From the NCBI GenBank assembly GCA_016928525.1, contig JAFGKO010000347.1, forward strand, positions 1 to 10,963: a stretch of 10,963 nucleotides of DNA. Direction: 5' to 3'. A model generated the notes under the pieces. The model ran no database searches. It saw nothing but the letters and a program-made list of their open reading frames with translations, and was not told the DNA's origin. Below, in pieces: positions 1-9,900 of the stretch (its first letter is position 1; every line of letters starts with the position of its first letter). The position numbers and the translations under genes are program-made. This DNA comes from Anaerolineales bacterium (GTDB lineage: Bacteria > Chloroflexota > Anaerolineae > Anaerolineales > Villigracilaceae).

Positions 1-124
1 AGGGTATAAATCAGCTCAAATATCTATAAAATTTCCGTTTTCTTACTATTATTCAGAATCGCAAGCGAAAGCTGTTTTTGACCTGCCCCGGTAGCGGTAA
101 CAGCGTTATATGCTGGTTTTTAGT

Positions 125-214
125 TCAATTAAACTGGTTGTATAAGGGAACAGCATTAGCATTTCATATTATAACTATAACTACAAAAACACCAATCAAA
201 AGCACTTTTTGCAT
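125..214 (-). pseudogene. Possible decayed start of a small exported protein
   Basis: On the minus strand an ATG at 214, preceded by GGAG, opens MQKVLLIGVFVVIVII, then a TGA (164-166), then in the same frame NANAVPLYNQFN and another stop (125-127). A basic residue, a hydrophobic core and an AxA-like site (NANA) look like a signal peptide with one in-frame stop. The stretch is short and AT-rich, so a hydrophobic run could arise by chance. The parent family cannot be told. Confidence 0.15.
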
Positions 215-483
215 CGCAAGTATCTCCAGATCACAGATTCTATTTAAATGGTAAATTTGACAGGTATTACCACTTTCCCATAATCTATTTTACGCTTATA
301 TGGAGGAAATTCAAGATAAGTTGATATTACTGAATATACAAGCCAATTTCACCCTCTCATTGACAAGAAAAGAATGGCGGGAATCAACCATTTTGGGCTG
401 TTTTGGCCGTTTTCAACTTCTATTACCGGATACGGGAAAGCATTGGCATTGGCGTAGTTGCAGTGGAATCAACAGTTTACGAA

Positions 484-531
484 TGGTGGGCGTTACTGGA
501 TTTGAACCAATGACCCTGCAACGCAAAGCAT
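484..531 (-). pseudogene. 3' half of a tRNA (tRNA-Val-like), 5' half absent
   Basis: On the minus strand the sequence contains a T-stem and T-loop (ATTGG-TTCAAAT-CCAGT), a preceding GGGTC variable region, and an acceptor 3' strand with discriminator and encoded CCA (AACGCCCACCA, ending at 484). The anticodon-arm side (GCTTTGCGTTGCAG) no longer folds into a normal five-pair stem with a seven-base loop. No D-arm or matching 5' acceptor strand (GGGCGTT) is present beyond 531. It resembles the 3' half of proteobacterial tRNA-Val genes, but the identity is uncertain because the anticodon loop is damaged. tRNA 3' halves of this length are the usual duplicated segment left by tRNA-targeting integrases. 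Confidence 0.6.
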
Positions 532-565
532 TGTAAAAAGTGGTGTTATGCTGGGCGATATTTTG

Positions 566-591
566 TTTGGCACACTTTGTGCCAAATTTTT
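566..591 (+). terminator. Perfect 9-bp hairpin followed by T5
   Basis: TTTGGCACA (566-574), loop CTT, TGTGCCAAA (578-586), then five T. The form is that of a short rho-independent terminator on the plus strand, although the stem is only moderately GC-rich. No plus-strand gene ends just before it, and on the minus strand the T-run is missing, so it does not obviously terminate the glucan synthase. Its TTTGG-CACA-TGTG-CC core also resembles the repeat copies at 787-819 and 896-929 read on the minus strand. Confidence 0.4.
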
Positions 592-786
592 AGGTGGCGA
601 AGGCTATTGTGTCAATCGCGTTGGAATTACTCCTGCCGCACTTTTCAACTTCCCTTTTCATCCCGCAACATGCGCCAAGAGCGATTAAGGTGCGTGTATG
701 TCGGCCATATCAGGAAATCAATGCAATTTCTGCTCAATTGCCCAGAGGACTCATTATGCTGCATTTATGTTGTTTCACAACTGTCG

Positions 787-819
787 CATTGCCCCTTAAC
801 AGGTACACATTGTCCCAAA
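787..819 (+). repeat. Direct repeat, copy 1
   Basis: Shares the exact 17-mer CCCTTAACAGGTACACA (793-809) with copy 2. The likeness extends left (CATT at 787-790) and right (TGT, CCCAAA), giving about 33 bases of near identity. The core ACA-T-TGT is palindromic. Copies are offset by 109 bases. No transposase lies between or beside them, so they could be solo terminal ends of an insertion sequence, a small non-autonomous element, or protein-binding sites. Confidence 0.6.
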
Positions 820-895
820 TTCTTCCGGTAATTCTTGCTGTCGAAAGCAATTCTCAGCCCGTTATTAATGGAAAAATGCGGTTTTACACGAGTAT

Positions 896-929
896 CATTC
901 ACCCTTAACAGGTACACAATGTGCCCAAA
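896..929 (+). repeat. Direct repeat, copy 2
   Basis: Second copy, with the 17-mer at 902-918 and one extra G before CCCAAA relative to copy 1. Its core CACA-A-TGTG is a perfect palindrome around one base. It lies 71 bases beyond the stop codon of the glucan synthase, so it is in the synthase 3' untranslated region if transcription continues. Confidence 0.6.
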
Positions 930-999
930 ATATAGGTTTCGAGACCAGAAATCGGGTGCAGGTCACAACCAGGGCTGGCCACATTCAACAAGTCGCATT

Positions 1000-3900
1000 T
1001 CAGGTTCCACTTTCATCAAGATTGGCATTACCAATAACATGCGGTGACTTGCCCATGCGGACGAGAACCCGATGTTTGACCAGATTCCGGTGCAACGGGA
1101 TTATACCCCCAGCTACGCGTTGCCCATCCATCTCCACCCAGGCAACGCCCCGCTCATAGTGTTCCGGATTCTCGACATGAATCTCATAGATCGCCTCACC
1201 ATGGCGATAGCTCATCTGAAAGCCATCCCACCATCCGGGAATGACCGGGGAGAGACATAAGGTTTCTCCTCGCACATTTAGGCCCAATATTTCCTCTACC
1301 CAGGCGCGATACATCCATGCCGCCGAACCTGTATACCAGGACCAGCCGCCATGACCGATGCGACCGGGCAAACAGTAAATATCGGCAGCCATCACGTAGG
1401 GTTCAATCCCATAACGCCAGACTGATTCCGGTTCCCGCGCGAGTTCGATGGGATTCAACATCCGCAGCATTGCGGCCGCACGTGTACCATCCCCGCTCCG
1501 TGCCATCGCCATGGCCAGCCAGACGGCGGCGTGCGTGTACTGACCGCCGTTCTCCCGTACCCCTGGAGGGTAACCCTTGATATAGCCAGGGGAGAGATTC
1601 GATTTGTCAAATGGCGGCTCGAAGAGCAGCACCAGCTTTTCATCCTTGCGAACGAGGTGACTCCACGCGGAACTAAGGGCCTTGCCGGCGCGTTCCGGAT
1701 CGGCTGCGCCGCTAAGCCATGCCCAGGATTGCGGCAGGGAATCGATTCGCGCTTCCACGTTCGCCGAAGAGCCAAGCGGCGTGCCATCGTCAAAGGTCGC
1801 CCGCAGATACCACTCCCCATCCCAGGCAAATTGTTCAACATTCTCTATCAATTCTTTCCGGTCTCGCAGATAAGCCTGTTCAAGCTCAGGTTGTTCCATC
1901 AGGTCGGACATCTCGGCCATACCCTGCAGGACTTCCACTATGAACCAGGCAAGCCACACGCTTTCACCTTTGCCTCCAACTCCCACCAGGTTCATGCCGT
2001 CATTCCAGTCTCCGGTTCCAATTAGAGGCAGGCCATGAATCCCGGAGCTTTTGCCATGCCTGAGTGCGCGGCGGCAGTGCTCGAAGAGCGTAGCGCGTTC
2101 GGCCGAAACGCCTGGCAGCTGGAAAGCTTCGGTCTCATCGTCACCAAGCATGGGCGCATCAAGGAATGAAAGCATTTCGTGCAGGATGCTGACGTCAGAA
2201 GTGACCCTGATATATTGCGCGACAACGAAGGGGAGCCATAAGAGATCATCCGAGATACGTGAGCGGATGCCTGCTCCGCCTGGGGGATGCCACCAGTGCT
2301 GCACATCGCCCTCCTTAAATTGACGGCTTGCCGCGAGCAGGATATGCTCACGCGCTAATCGGGGATGGGCATAAAGGAGAGCCATCACATCCTGTAACTG
2401 GTCACGGTAACCAAAGGCGCCGCCGGATTGGTAAAGGGCGGAGCGCCCCCATATCCTGCAGCTTAGGTTCTGATACAATAGCCATCGGTTGATCATGAGG
2501 TCCGCGGCAAGTTCGGGTGTGCGCACTTGGATGGTTCCGAGCCGATTATCCCACCACTCTTTTGTTTGTCCGAGGGCGGTTACCAGTGTCTGATTGTTCC
2601 GGTAAGCAACAACGAGTGAGTGGACCTGTTCCAACGATATCGCCTGACCGAGCATGAAGGTGATTTCCTTCCGTTCGCCGGGAGCGAAATTTAGAGTGAC
2701 CTGCAATGCAGCGCATGGGTCCAGGCCGGCTCCTGTTCGGCCCATGAGCCGGGTTCTCCCCATTGCCGCCGGATTGCCGATGGAGCGGTTGCGTCCAATG
2801 AAAGCCGAGCGGTCGGCTGTGTAAGATACCGTAGGGGTGTTTACGGCCGCAAAGGCAACTCGATCCGCGTAATCAGGGTTATAGTGATTGCGAGCTATCA
2901 TCGCCTGGACTTCGTCATCCCAAGTGGTCACGATTTGCATCTGCGAAGACTCGCGCGCCTCACCCAGCGTCCACTCCACGTAATAGGTAAGCGACAGCTT
3001 ACGTATCCGGCTGGAGTCGTTGCGCAAGATCAATCGTTGCAGTTTGATCGGTTCACCTCCCAGATCGTTTACAGGAACGAAGACCGTTAGTTCCTGTTCA
3101 ATGCCGTGACTGTTATGCTCGAATACTGTGTATCCCGCCCCATGCCTGGCTCGGTAAGCCGTTTCCTCGCGGATAGGTGACGCAGTCGGCGTCCAATAGA
3201 TTCCGGTTTCTTCATCCCGGATATAAATAGCCTCGCACGGTGGATCCATCACAGGATCGCTGGACCATTGCGTCAGGCGATTACGTTGGCTGTTTCCCTG
3301 CCAGGTGAAGCCGGCTCCGGTTTCGCTGATCAGCGTTCCGAATGTCGGGTTGGAAATAACGTTGACCCATGGCGCGGGCGTGTGCATCCCCGGACCGAGA
3401 TAGATTGCGTATTCACGACCATTATGAGTAAAGCCACCCAGGCTGTTGAAGAAATGGAGCTTCATAAAAGGAAGCGCTGCCGTAGTATCCCGGGAATCAC
3501 GTTTTCGCGCCATGGGTTCGGGTAAATCAGGCGCTTCCAGCATCGGCATGCCCAATTGCTGTAGTAATGCGCCGCGAGCCGCTTTCAACACTACTTTCGC
3601 CGCGGTCCGCAACAGCGTCAGATCTTCAGCCGGGATCAGAGCAGCATTGCGTAGATGGATTTTCCCCGGATGGTCTGCTCCCGCATCAACCGAATAGGAC
3701 TGGATGAGGTGTTCGAGCGCTTCTTGCAGTGGTTTCGTATAACCGCTAACTTCCTCGTTCAGGATCACCAAGTCGGCTTCGAGACCATGCATCCGCCAAT
3801 AGGCATGGGCTTGGAGCATTTGGCGAATCAGAGCAATATCTCGTATCTCGCTGATTGTAATCAGAGCTATAGGCAAATCACCTGAGATCGCATAGGCCCA

Positions 3901-6900
3901 TAAGCCGGTCTGGCCCTTTCGATTCTCGGCAATACGCTGGGGACTTGAACGCAGGAGGGAACTGGGATAGAGCAGATAGCCGGCGAGTTGCTGGAAAGAG
4001 CGCGCATCGTCGGGCTTGATACGCAGCAGGCTCAATTCAAGCTGCGCCGATTCCCAGGCGAAATCCATTGCCCGGTCGATTGCGTGAGGAACCGTGTATT
4101 TAGCCATTAGAGCAACGACCTGTTCGCGAGAGGAACCGGCAGCCAGAACCATAGAGACCTGAATCCGTTGTCCGGTAGCCAGGGTAAGGTCCTGTCGCAG
4201 GCTGAAGATTGGATCCAGGACAAAGCCCTGGTTATTCCCTGGTTCCTGCAAAGCTCCCATGGGATTGGTAAGCGTTCGACCGCGGCCAATAAAGCAACGC
4301 CGGTCGGTTTCGAATTTCAAAGGTTCATCCAACGATTTACCTGCGACCGGTGATTCGATGGTAAAACAGTGTGCGACATAGACAGGAGACTCAGTATCTT
4401 TATGAAGACGCCGCCAGGCCAGAAGCGCATGTTCCACGGGCACCGCCTCGGTCTGAATAAACAGCTTGTTATAAGCCGAATGCTGCAGATCTGCATTGTG
4501 AGGCGCCAGTGTCAGTTCGATGTAACTTGTCAGTTTCAACCGGCGAACGCGGGAGGAGCGATTGATCAGTGTCATACGTCGAATTTCCACATCATCCTCC
4601 GGCGCGAGGATAACTGAAGTTTCGCACTCGATTTCGTCGTCAACACGTCGGAATTTGGCGCTATCCAGTGTGAAGTTGACGCTGTACTGCTCAACCTTGC
4701 CGCCGGTTGGTTGATAGCTGTTGCACCAGAGCCGATTCGAATCGATGTCATATATGTAACAGAAGGTTCCCCACGAGTCCCGGGTCGGGTCCGATCTCCA
4801 ACGCGTGATTTCAAACTCTTTCCAGCGGCTGTAACCACCGCCGGCGCTGGTCAGCATCAAGCCATACCGCCCGTTGCACAATAATTGGGTTTTGGGCGTG
4901 GTTGTATGCGGAGAGTCATACTGGCTCACCGAAGGTGCGACTTCACTGATGGCCGCCACTGAAGTAATTCTCTCTCGCGTGGAAACGTGGTGAAGCGGTG
5001 GAAAGAGCGGGATGCATTCATACAGTAAGGGCTCAAACGTCCGCACACGCGTGTCTGAGTAGAAATATCGCTGAAGGCAGTTGTCATGCAGGAAATTAGC
5101 CAGCGCCAAAAAACTCATGCTTTGATGATGGGTCATATATGTTTGCACGATCACCCCCGGCGCCCCTTCACGGTTGGATTGACGACTATAGTCCAAAGCC
5201 TCGTAATAGCCGTAGTCGCTCAGCATCTTCAATTTTGCCAGCCGTTTCAGGTTTTGCACGGCTTTCCGCGGCGCGATACTCATCGCCAGCAGGGTGGCAT
5301 AAGGCGCGACAACGAGCTTTTCAGCAGCACCTCGCTTGAGGCCAAGTTCCGGAACCCCAAATGCATAGTATTGATAAGTCTTATGAATATCCATATCCCC
5401 GAAGGCGCACTCGGAAATCCCCCACGGCGTCTTGTTCTTGTAACCATGACTTATCTGAATCGCCACGGCCTCCCTGGCGGCTTTTTCCAATAAGGAGTTG
5501 CTATAAGTTCTCTGGAAAAGCAGCGGCATCAGATATTCGAACATTGTCCCGGTCCAACTGAGCAGTGCCCGGTGCCGGCCGATGATTCCATAAGGCCGGC
5601 CCAGGGCAAACCAGTGCTCGGCGGGAATGTCGCAACGGGCGATAGCGACGAAACTCCCCAGGCGAGCCTCGCTTGCCAGCAGATCGTAAAAGGCGCGGTC
5701 CAGGCGGCCTTCCGAGACATTAAAACCGACTGAAAAGAGACGGCGTTCCGAATTATAAAGAAAACCCATATTGACCGATTCGGAAAGTTCGCGACATGTT
5801 GAGGAGAGTCGCTCAATTATCGCCAGCATTTCGCCGGCAAGCCATTTTGATTGCTTGAAGGATGTCATCACGCGATCAATCCAGCCCAGGAGGTCGTACT
5901 CATCCGCGGCCGCATGTTCCCGGATTACCTGAAGATATTTGATAACGCTGATGTTGCCGTCCGCCAGTTCCTTTAGCGAAGGTGCGATTTTAGTCGCCTG
6001 GCGGAAAGCCGGCAATGCCTCCGGATCAATTCCGGAGACTTCTTCCTCCGTCTTCTCGCCCAGAATTTCGATCCAGGCAAGATACCGGTCTCCAATGTTC
6101 AGCCAGGCTGCGACTTGGATCTGCAATTGCCCCGACCAATAGGCCACGCCCGCTTGATCGGAGGTGACTCCGGATATATTCCCGGCCAGTTCAGCGGTGC
6201 TGCGCTGTGTCTGACGAAGCAGGAGCAGCGCGTCCAGGGCACGGTTTGGCGGCGCTTCCCACGCACGCATTAATTCTTCCAAACAATGAGTGTCCAGGTT
6301 GGGGCTCTTTTCTTTCCGGGCAGCGCCTCTCAGGACTTCTCCGGTATCGCGCAGACCCGCAAAAGCTTGCGTGTCCAGTAGAGGTGTCTGAATAAGCGAC
6401 TCAAGCCCCTGGTTCAGGGTCCATAAAGAGCCAAGCAGGTTGCCGCTATCCACGGTGGAAACATAGCGCGGATTTAGAGGCTCCAGGGTTTGAATGTCAT
6501 ACCAATTGAGAAGATGGCCTTCGTGGCGCTCCATTTTATCAATCGTTTCCAGGGTCCGCGTCAGTTTTTGCGTGATCCCGTCCACGGTTAAATAGCCAAA
6601 ATCATGGGCGCTCAGTACGCTGACCAGATAGAGACCAATATTGGTCGGGCTTGTCCTCAGGGCTAATTGATTCTTGTGGGATACCTGGTAATTGTCAGGC
6701 GGCAACCATGATGTCTCTTCATTGACAAAGTCCGAGAAGTATCGCCAGGTGCATCGCGCGACATTTCTCAGGAATCGCCGATCCTTTGCCGGAAGCAGGA
6801 ATTGTGGCTGCTGCGTGAGTGGACGTCGGCTCAGGAGCCAGCCGATCAGCGGCGACAGGAGCCAGAGTATGAGCCATGGGCCGGCCATTCCAAGGTTGAC

Positions 6901-9900
6901 CGGTCGCCAGAGAAACAATGTCAGGCCGACGGTTACGCCAAAAAGACTCGCAAGACCCATTGAAAACAGGAATATCGGCATTTTAGCCCTGGCCTTGCCA
7001 TGCATTGCCTGAGCTGAAGTCCACTCAAGCAGCCCGCGGTGAGAGATGGTTCTCCGATAGAGTACCCGAGCTATGGCATCCATCGTCAGCCAGGATTGAT
7101 ACGGCAGCAGCGCCGCTTCGACCAGCATTCGCAATAAATCGTGAACGATTTTGGTAGGAGCGATGCGCTTGTGTCCCTGGTCTGTGGTCACCCAGCCGAA
7201 GGACTGCGCCAGGTACTGAAAGAACAGTAATGTGGCCACCACTACGGTGGCAATCCACCCGGCCTGAAGAGATGTGAGCCAGGAAAACAGCAGCAAAGCC
7301 AGGCTGGTTGCGGGCAGCAGACTGCGTCGCAGATTATCAAATATCTTCCAGCGATCAAACCAGGAGAGCGGGTTAGGTCCTCGTTCGCCGTCCGGCAGGG
7401 GCACACGAGGCAGCACCCAATCGGCAATTTGCCAATCGCCGCGAATCCAGCGATGCTGCCGTTTGACGTAGCTCAGGTAATCCTGGGGGAACTCGTCATA
7501 CAACTCAATACTACTTGCCAGTCCAACCCGAACGTGCGCGCCTTCAATTAAATCATGGCTGAGCAGCCAGGCTTCGGGGAAACGTCCGGAAAGCACCCGA
7601 CTGAATGTGCGCACATCATAAATGCCCTTGCCATGATATGATCCTTCGCCCGTCAGGTCCTGGTATGCGTCTGAAACTGCCTGGGTATAGGGATCTATAC
7701 CAACGGAGTCCGAGAAGAGCCGACTGAAGGGCGAGCCGCTTGTACTCGGGAGTGAAGGGCTGACGCGAGGCTGAATAATCGTATTGCCGGCTCGGACACA
7801 ACCTGAGTCATCGAGGCGAGCCTTGTTGAGAGGGTGTGCAATGGTTTCGATCATCCGGCGGGCCGCATCATGCGGCAGTTGTGTATCACTATCCAGTGTA
7901 ATGACAAACCTGACATTGGTGAGTTGATCCGGATCGCCAACATAAACGATGTTTTCAGCTTCTCGGGAGCGTGTACCGACAATCAGGTCATTAAGTTCTT
8001 CTATCTTTCCCCTTTTGCGCTCCCAACCGATAAACTTCTGTTCGGATTCAGACCATTTCCGATTTCGATGAAAGAGAAAGAATATTTTGTTGCCATTACG
8101 CCGGTTGAGGGCATCGATATGCTCTTTTGCCGTTTGCAGCAGGCCGGCGTCCGCTTCACAATGGGCTTTAGTTGCATCCTTATAGTCCGAGTAAAGACCG
8201 AAAAGCAGATTAGCTTCCTTATTGGCGATATATCGAATCTCAAGCCTCTCTGCCTCCGCCTTGATCGACTCTGTATCTATCAGCATCATTGGTACGACAA
8301 CCAACGTACGGCAGGCATCGGGAATCCCCGAATCCATGAAATCCATTTTTGGCATCGACCGGGGCGGAAACAGTTGCATAATCAGGTAATTCATCGCCTC
8401 GAGTGAGAGCTGGCTTGCGGGTATGAGAAGGAGCAGGAAAAACAAGAGCTTAATCACGGGAGCATGATCGTACAGTCCAAGCCTGAGGGCCAGGATAATT
8501 ATGACGGATGAAAAAAAAGTGAGTCCGTAGAAGTAAACTGCTGTATGATGACGATAAGCCCAGTGTAAGGCCCGGAAGCGCAGTGTTTCGCGGCACCCGA
8601 TGAGTTTTGCCAATTCTCCTCTCTTCTCGTCGACCAGATAAACTCCAACGTGAGTGAGCCGTTCATCCTGCCCGGAATCAAGCATGGATTGAGCAGCTAG
8701 ATCGATGACACGTTGGGCGATCTGGTCCTCCGCCATGCCGGACCCGCGGTGCAATTCCTCAATCGCCCGGCGGTAGCTGTCCCGTGTGGCGAAATCCATA
8801 CGAGGGTAGATGCCGGACGGATCTTTTCGTAGCGTCCGCTCCACCCTGCTAAGTCGTTCGAAGCATTCCTTCCAATCGGTCAGAGCGAGTTGACGCAGAC
8901 TGATAAAGGCATTGCCGATGGATATTTGATCCTTCATCTGGCGGCTTTTCCCTTGTATGATCAGATCGTTAATGGATTTATGAAAGGTGCGTTCCAGCCA
9001 GCTCTGCACCAGGGTCTGCGCGGCACCTTTGTCGTATAGGCAATCGAGTAATTGCGAGGCGAAATAGGGGCTTGGATTGGTTTTTGTCCTGGTCAGTTCT
9101 GCTATCATTGAAAAGAGCTGGTTCGGTTCTCGTTGGTTGGCCGTGATGAGACGGTTTGCCCAGAAATCGGCGCTTTCTCTCTCTCGTAACTCAGTCAGAG
9201 CCCGGTCGGCAAGTTGCTTGATGCCATCGATCAAGACCATACGCAGCATTTGAGGGAAGGCCCAGAGTTCACCAATTGATAACGTTACCGCGGTTTGGTA
9301 AGATTCAACAAAATCAAGAATGTTTTCTCGATCCACGTGCAGGTCTGTGTGTATGGCAAGTTCCTGAGCCAGGACATAGATTCGCGGTAAGCCGTTGAAA
9401 GGAGGATTCGCAAGCGCCGGTAGTTGCCGGTAATAGTGCCGTGGCAGGTTCAGCGGAATGTCGCGGGCATTGCTTTCAAGAACGTATTCATTATCAAGAA
9501 GCCACTCGGCAGTCGGCGGCATGCTTTGCTCCAGGCTACTCGCATCGGACAAATCCAGGCAGACCTGCTGGACCCACTGACGGTTCCGTTCGACCCCTAA
9601 AAGCAGGTCGGTGTTCCGAGGAGGTCGTGTGTCCAAATTGTGCTCCATGGCCAAACGCTGAGCATGCTCCTTGAGGTGCTCCGGATTGACTGGGATTTGA
9701 GTGTTCCAATCCTCTTGTGATGGGCTTTGACGCGAAGGACGCAAGATGAAGACAGCAGGTGGAAACTCTGCATTTTTCAACAAAACAGCCATTGATTTCC
9801 GCAATGTTTCAAACGGTCCCCGAAGAATCAGAACGGTCTCACCTGAAACAAGCCAGCGTGCATGATCATCAAGCAGACTTCGCTTGATGCCGAACCTGGA

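Larger units (their letters stand above)
1..999. other. Gene-free downstream region with integration-type scars
   Basis: No open frame here looks like a real protein: the candidates on the plus strand (up to about 100 codons) overlap each other, lack good ribosome sites and show no recognisable motif. One of them reads antisense through the tRNA fragment, a classic source of false genes. The first 300 bases are AT-rich. What can be supported are the tRNA 3' half, the hairpin at 566-591 and the two direct repeats. No terminator is evident in the roughly 70 bases directly after the synthase stop. Confidence 0.6.

Noticed and set aside
101..121. CAGC...GCTG hairpin followed by five T as a terminator
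   Set aside because: The stem is only four pairs with a seven-base loop, too weak to call, and no gene ends before it.
300..536. Plus-strand ORF of 78 codons ending in VGVTGFEPMTLQRKAL
   Set aside because: Its C-terminal part is the antisense reading of the tRNA T-arm and acceptor, a well-known artefact; the rest has no recognisable motif.
765..902. Minus-strand GTG-started frame of 45 codons with CxxC-like cysteines (QCVPVKGQCDSCETT)
   Set aside because: Weak start with no Shine-Dalgarno site, unknown sequence, and part of it is simply the repeat read in frame.
577..1159. Overlapping plus-strand ORFs of 67-104 codons
   Set aside because: They overlap in different frames, run through the direct repeats, lack ribosome sites, and the rightmost ones enter the 3' end of the synthase gene on the other strand.
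1531..2025. Plus-strand ORF of 164 codons inside the synthase region, and the 190-codon one at 7834-8406
   Set aside because: They are antisense shadows of the strongly conserved GH94 and GT84 coding sequence, which explains the same bases far better.
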